From assembly GCA_937891125.1 (NCBI GenBank), contig CALAEZ010000316.1, forward strand, positions 1 through 6,364: a stretch of 6,364 bases of DNA, read 5' to 3'. The position numbers were made by a program, and so were the translations under genes. Below the pieces are notes generated by a model. It was not told the origin of the DNA, made no database searches, and was given only the letters and a program-made list of their open reading frames with translations. Positions 5,423-6,364 of the stretch are shown piece by piece. Source of the stretch: an uncultured Treponema sp. (lineage in GTDB: Bacteria; Spirochaetota; Spirochaetia; Treponematales; Treponemataceae). Each line of letters begins with the position of its first letter. The stretch's first letter is position 1.

Positions 5423-6364
5423 TTAACGCTCCTTGTTTTGCAAGGTAACCCCTAATCCAAAGAGCGCAAAGTCGGCTTTTACAGGGTCGTCGGGAAAAAT
5501 CTCGGCGACTTTTTTTGTGAGTTCTATTGCAGTGCGGAGATTCGCTGACTTTGAGTGAATAAGCCCCTGTTCGTTTGCTTGCCGCATCACATGCGTATCA
5601 AGCGGCATGAGCAAGTCTTTTTTGTTAAACCAAGTCCACAGCCCCAAATCCACGGGTGAATTCGTGCGCACAAGCCAGCGCAAAAGCATGTTCACCTTTT
5701 TTGCCGCCGAGTCTTTTGAGTGGGGAAGCAGCTTGCACTCGCTCGGAAACGCGGAGGCGATTATCTGGTGAAGAAAGATTCCCGTGTCGGAGTGCGGGAA
5801 TGACATAGTGCCTTTGTCCTTGTCGTGCATCCTGCCTGTCCTGTCCGTCCGACAGGTGAGCCGCCATTTTTTCTCATCTGTGTAATCTGTGGTTTCCTTT
5901 ACGTTGACATTTTGTCCTTCCTCCCACTTTTCTTTGAAGAACTCGCCAATCGTCTCGCTTTCTTCCAAAATCGCGCGCAATCCGTCAAAAAACAATCGCA
6001 TATCGCGGTTCGTGTACATGCGATAAAAAGAATGTTCGTTTTCGGGGAAAAAATTGTCGTATTTTTTAGAAAGAATCCAGCTGACAGGCGATTTTCCCGC
6101 CGCATCTAAAATCAATTCTACATGGGAAAGAATTTGCTCACGGCGACCGAATGCCAAGTTCGCCGCAAGAAAAGCAACCGTCTCAGCTTCTCGCACACTT
6201 TCGTAGCGGTGCATAAACTGAGACGGATCTTTGAGAAGAAATTCCGCCGACTCATATTTCTGAGCCAGCGAAACCAGTTTATTTGTTAAGGATGAATTCA
6301 ACTCGCCGGTTCTTCCAAGCATTGTCTTTGTCACCGCGGGCGGCAACTGGCTGACGACCACCAC
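5423..6364 (-). CDS. TIGR02757/DUF2400 family protein with an in-frame insertion
   Basis: The frame is open from the window edge to the stop at 5425-5423. Conserved family blocks are clear, numbered from the edge GTG: LLKDPSQFMHRY (43-54), AFLAANLAFGRREQIL (64-79), RLFFDGLRAILEE (123-135), KKVNMLLRWLVR (222-233), VDLGLW (238-243), MPLDTHVMR (253-261) and DDPVKADFALFGLG (292-305). The family has no settled function. PLDTHVxR resembles the VDTHVxR segment of HhH-GPD DNA glycosylases such as endonuclease III, whose Asp is catalytic, so a nucleic-acid role is a guess. The ATG at 6322 is a likely start (299 residues), although no good Shine-Dalgarno sequence precedes it and the true start may lie further upstream or off the window. 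Without residues 152-196, which look inserted, the length is about 254, normal for the family. The downstream gene end faces azlC. Confidence 0.88.
   Translation of the reverse strand: MVVVSQLPPAVTKTMLGRTGELNSSLTNKLVSLAQKYESAEFLLKDPSQFMHRYESVREAETVAFLAANLAFGRREQILSHVELILDAAGKSPVSWILSKKYDNFFPENEHSFYRMYTNRDMRLFFDGLRAILEESETIGEFFKEKWEEGQNVNVKETTDYTDEKKWRLTCRTDRTGRMHDKDKGTMSFPHSDTGIFLHQIIASAFPSECKLLPHSKDSAAKKVNMLLRWLVRTNSPVDLGLWTWFNKKDLLMPLDTHVMRQANEQGLIHSKSANLRTAIELTKKVAEIFPDDPVKADFALFGLGVTLQNKER
5778..5801. repeat. ATTCCCG/CGGGAAT hairpin
   Basis: ATTCCCG (5778-5784) and CGGGAAT (5795-5801) form a perfect 7-bp inverted repeat with a 10-nt loop, followed by GACA. The ATTCCC(n)GGGAAT design is like short dispersed repeats known in other genomes, for example Neisseria dRS3, though spacing and flanks differ. 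It lies at the proximal boundary of the suspected insertion. Confidence 0.6.
5831..5856. repeat. CCTGTC/GACAGG repeat cluster
   Basis: CCTGTC occurs at 5835-5840 and again at 5840-5845 (sharing one base), with CCTG also at 5831-5834. GACAGG at 5851-5856 pairs with the second copy around a 5-nt loop (CGTCC). The result is a small hairpin joined to overlapping direct repeats, consistent with repeat DNA rather than selected coding sequence. Confidence 0.55.
5874..5893. repeat. TCTGTG-type direct repeat motif
   Basis: CATCTGTG and AATCTGTG stand in tandem at a 10-bp spacing (TCTGTG at 5877-5882 and 5887-5892). Read on the minus strand the unit is CCACAGATTACACAGATGA, giving the peptide TTDYTDE. 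The near-periodic pattern suggests a dispersed repeat unit. From memory, similar CACAGATTACACAGAT strings recur in intergenic DNA of several bacteria, but that was not checked. Confidence 0.5.

Larger units (their letters stand above)
5777..5911. repeat. Composite repeat-like insertion inside the DUF2400 gene
   Basis: About 135 bp, or 45 codons, separates two conserved family blocks and does not look like normal family sequence. On the minus strand it encodes a polar, low-complexity stretch (TTDYTDEKKW, then CRTDRTGRMHDKDKG). The DNA is a chain of three repeat-like units listed separately. Its length as drawn is a multiple of three and it contains no in-frame stop, so the reading frame survives. 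The boundaries are estimated from where the family resemblance stops and resumes, so they could be off by several codons. Confidence 0.55.

Noticed and set aside
5431..5445. CCTTG/CAAGG hairpin between the convergent genes as a bidirectional terminator
   Set aside because: The stem is only 5 bp, lies in the coding end of the minus-strand gene, and has no T tract on either side.
5777..5911. CRISPR array
   Set aside because: The repeats differ from one another, are short and unevenly spaced, and there are no cas genes in the window.

Overview
The window looks like a piece of bacterial chromosome, most plausibly from a Treponema-like spirochaete. The case for that is circumstantial: a very large Ser/Ala/Thr-rich outer-membrane-type beta protein ending in Phe, two tRNA genes without an encoded CCA end, and a TIGR02757/DUF2400 protein. 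The genus is an inference, not something the sequence proves. By eye, base composition is near 50% GC in the large gene and more AT-rich around the tRNAs and the transporter.

Layout. Positions 1-4299 (+) are the 3' part of one giant gene whose 5' end lies outside the window. It encodes at least 1432 residues: a beta-rich N-terminal part, two probable tandem jelly-roll (carbohydrate-binding-like) modules, and a long C-terminal region of amphipathic strands that should form an outer-membrane beta-barrel. Positions 4300-4700 hold a small RNA region: a near-consensus sigma-70 promoter, tRNA-Gln(CUG), a rho-independent terminator, tRNA-Glu(CUC), a weak A/U-flanked hairpin and a strong terminator. 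Positions 4701-5408 (+) encode an AzlC-family branched-chain amino-acid exporter subunit with no AzlD partner beside it. Positions 5423-6364 (-) encode a TIGR02757/DUF2400 protein, convergent with azlC and separated from it by 14 bp; its frame is open to the window edge.

Functional links. Nothing suggests that the three proteins form one pathway. The two tRNAs may share metabolism: in bacteria without glutaminyl-tRNA synthetase, both are charged with Glu by GluRS, and GatCAB then converts the Gln tRNA. The most unusual structure is in the DUF2400 gene. About 135 bp (5777-5911) appears to be an in-frame insertion made of three kinds of repeat-like DNA: an ATTCCCG/CGGGAAT hairpin, a CCTGTC/GACAGG hairpin with extra CCTGTC copies, and a CATCTGTGTAATCTGTGG motif. 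All are translated through without a stop, at a point between two conserved blocks of the family. No defence system, CRISPR array, transposase or phage gene was seen.
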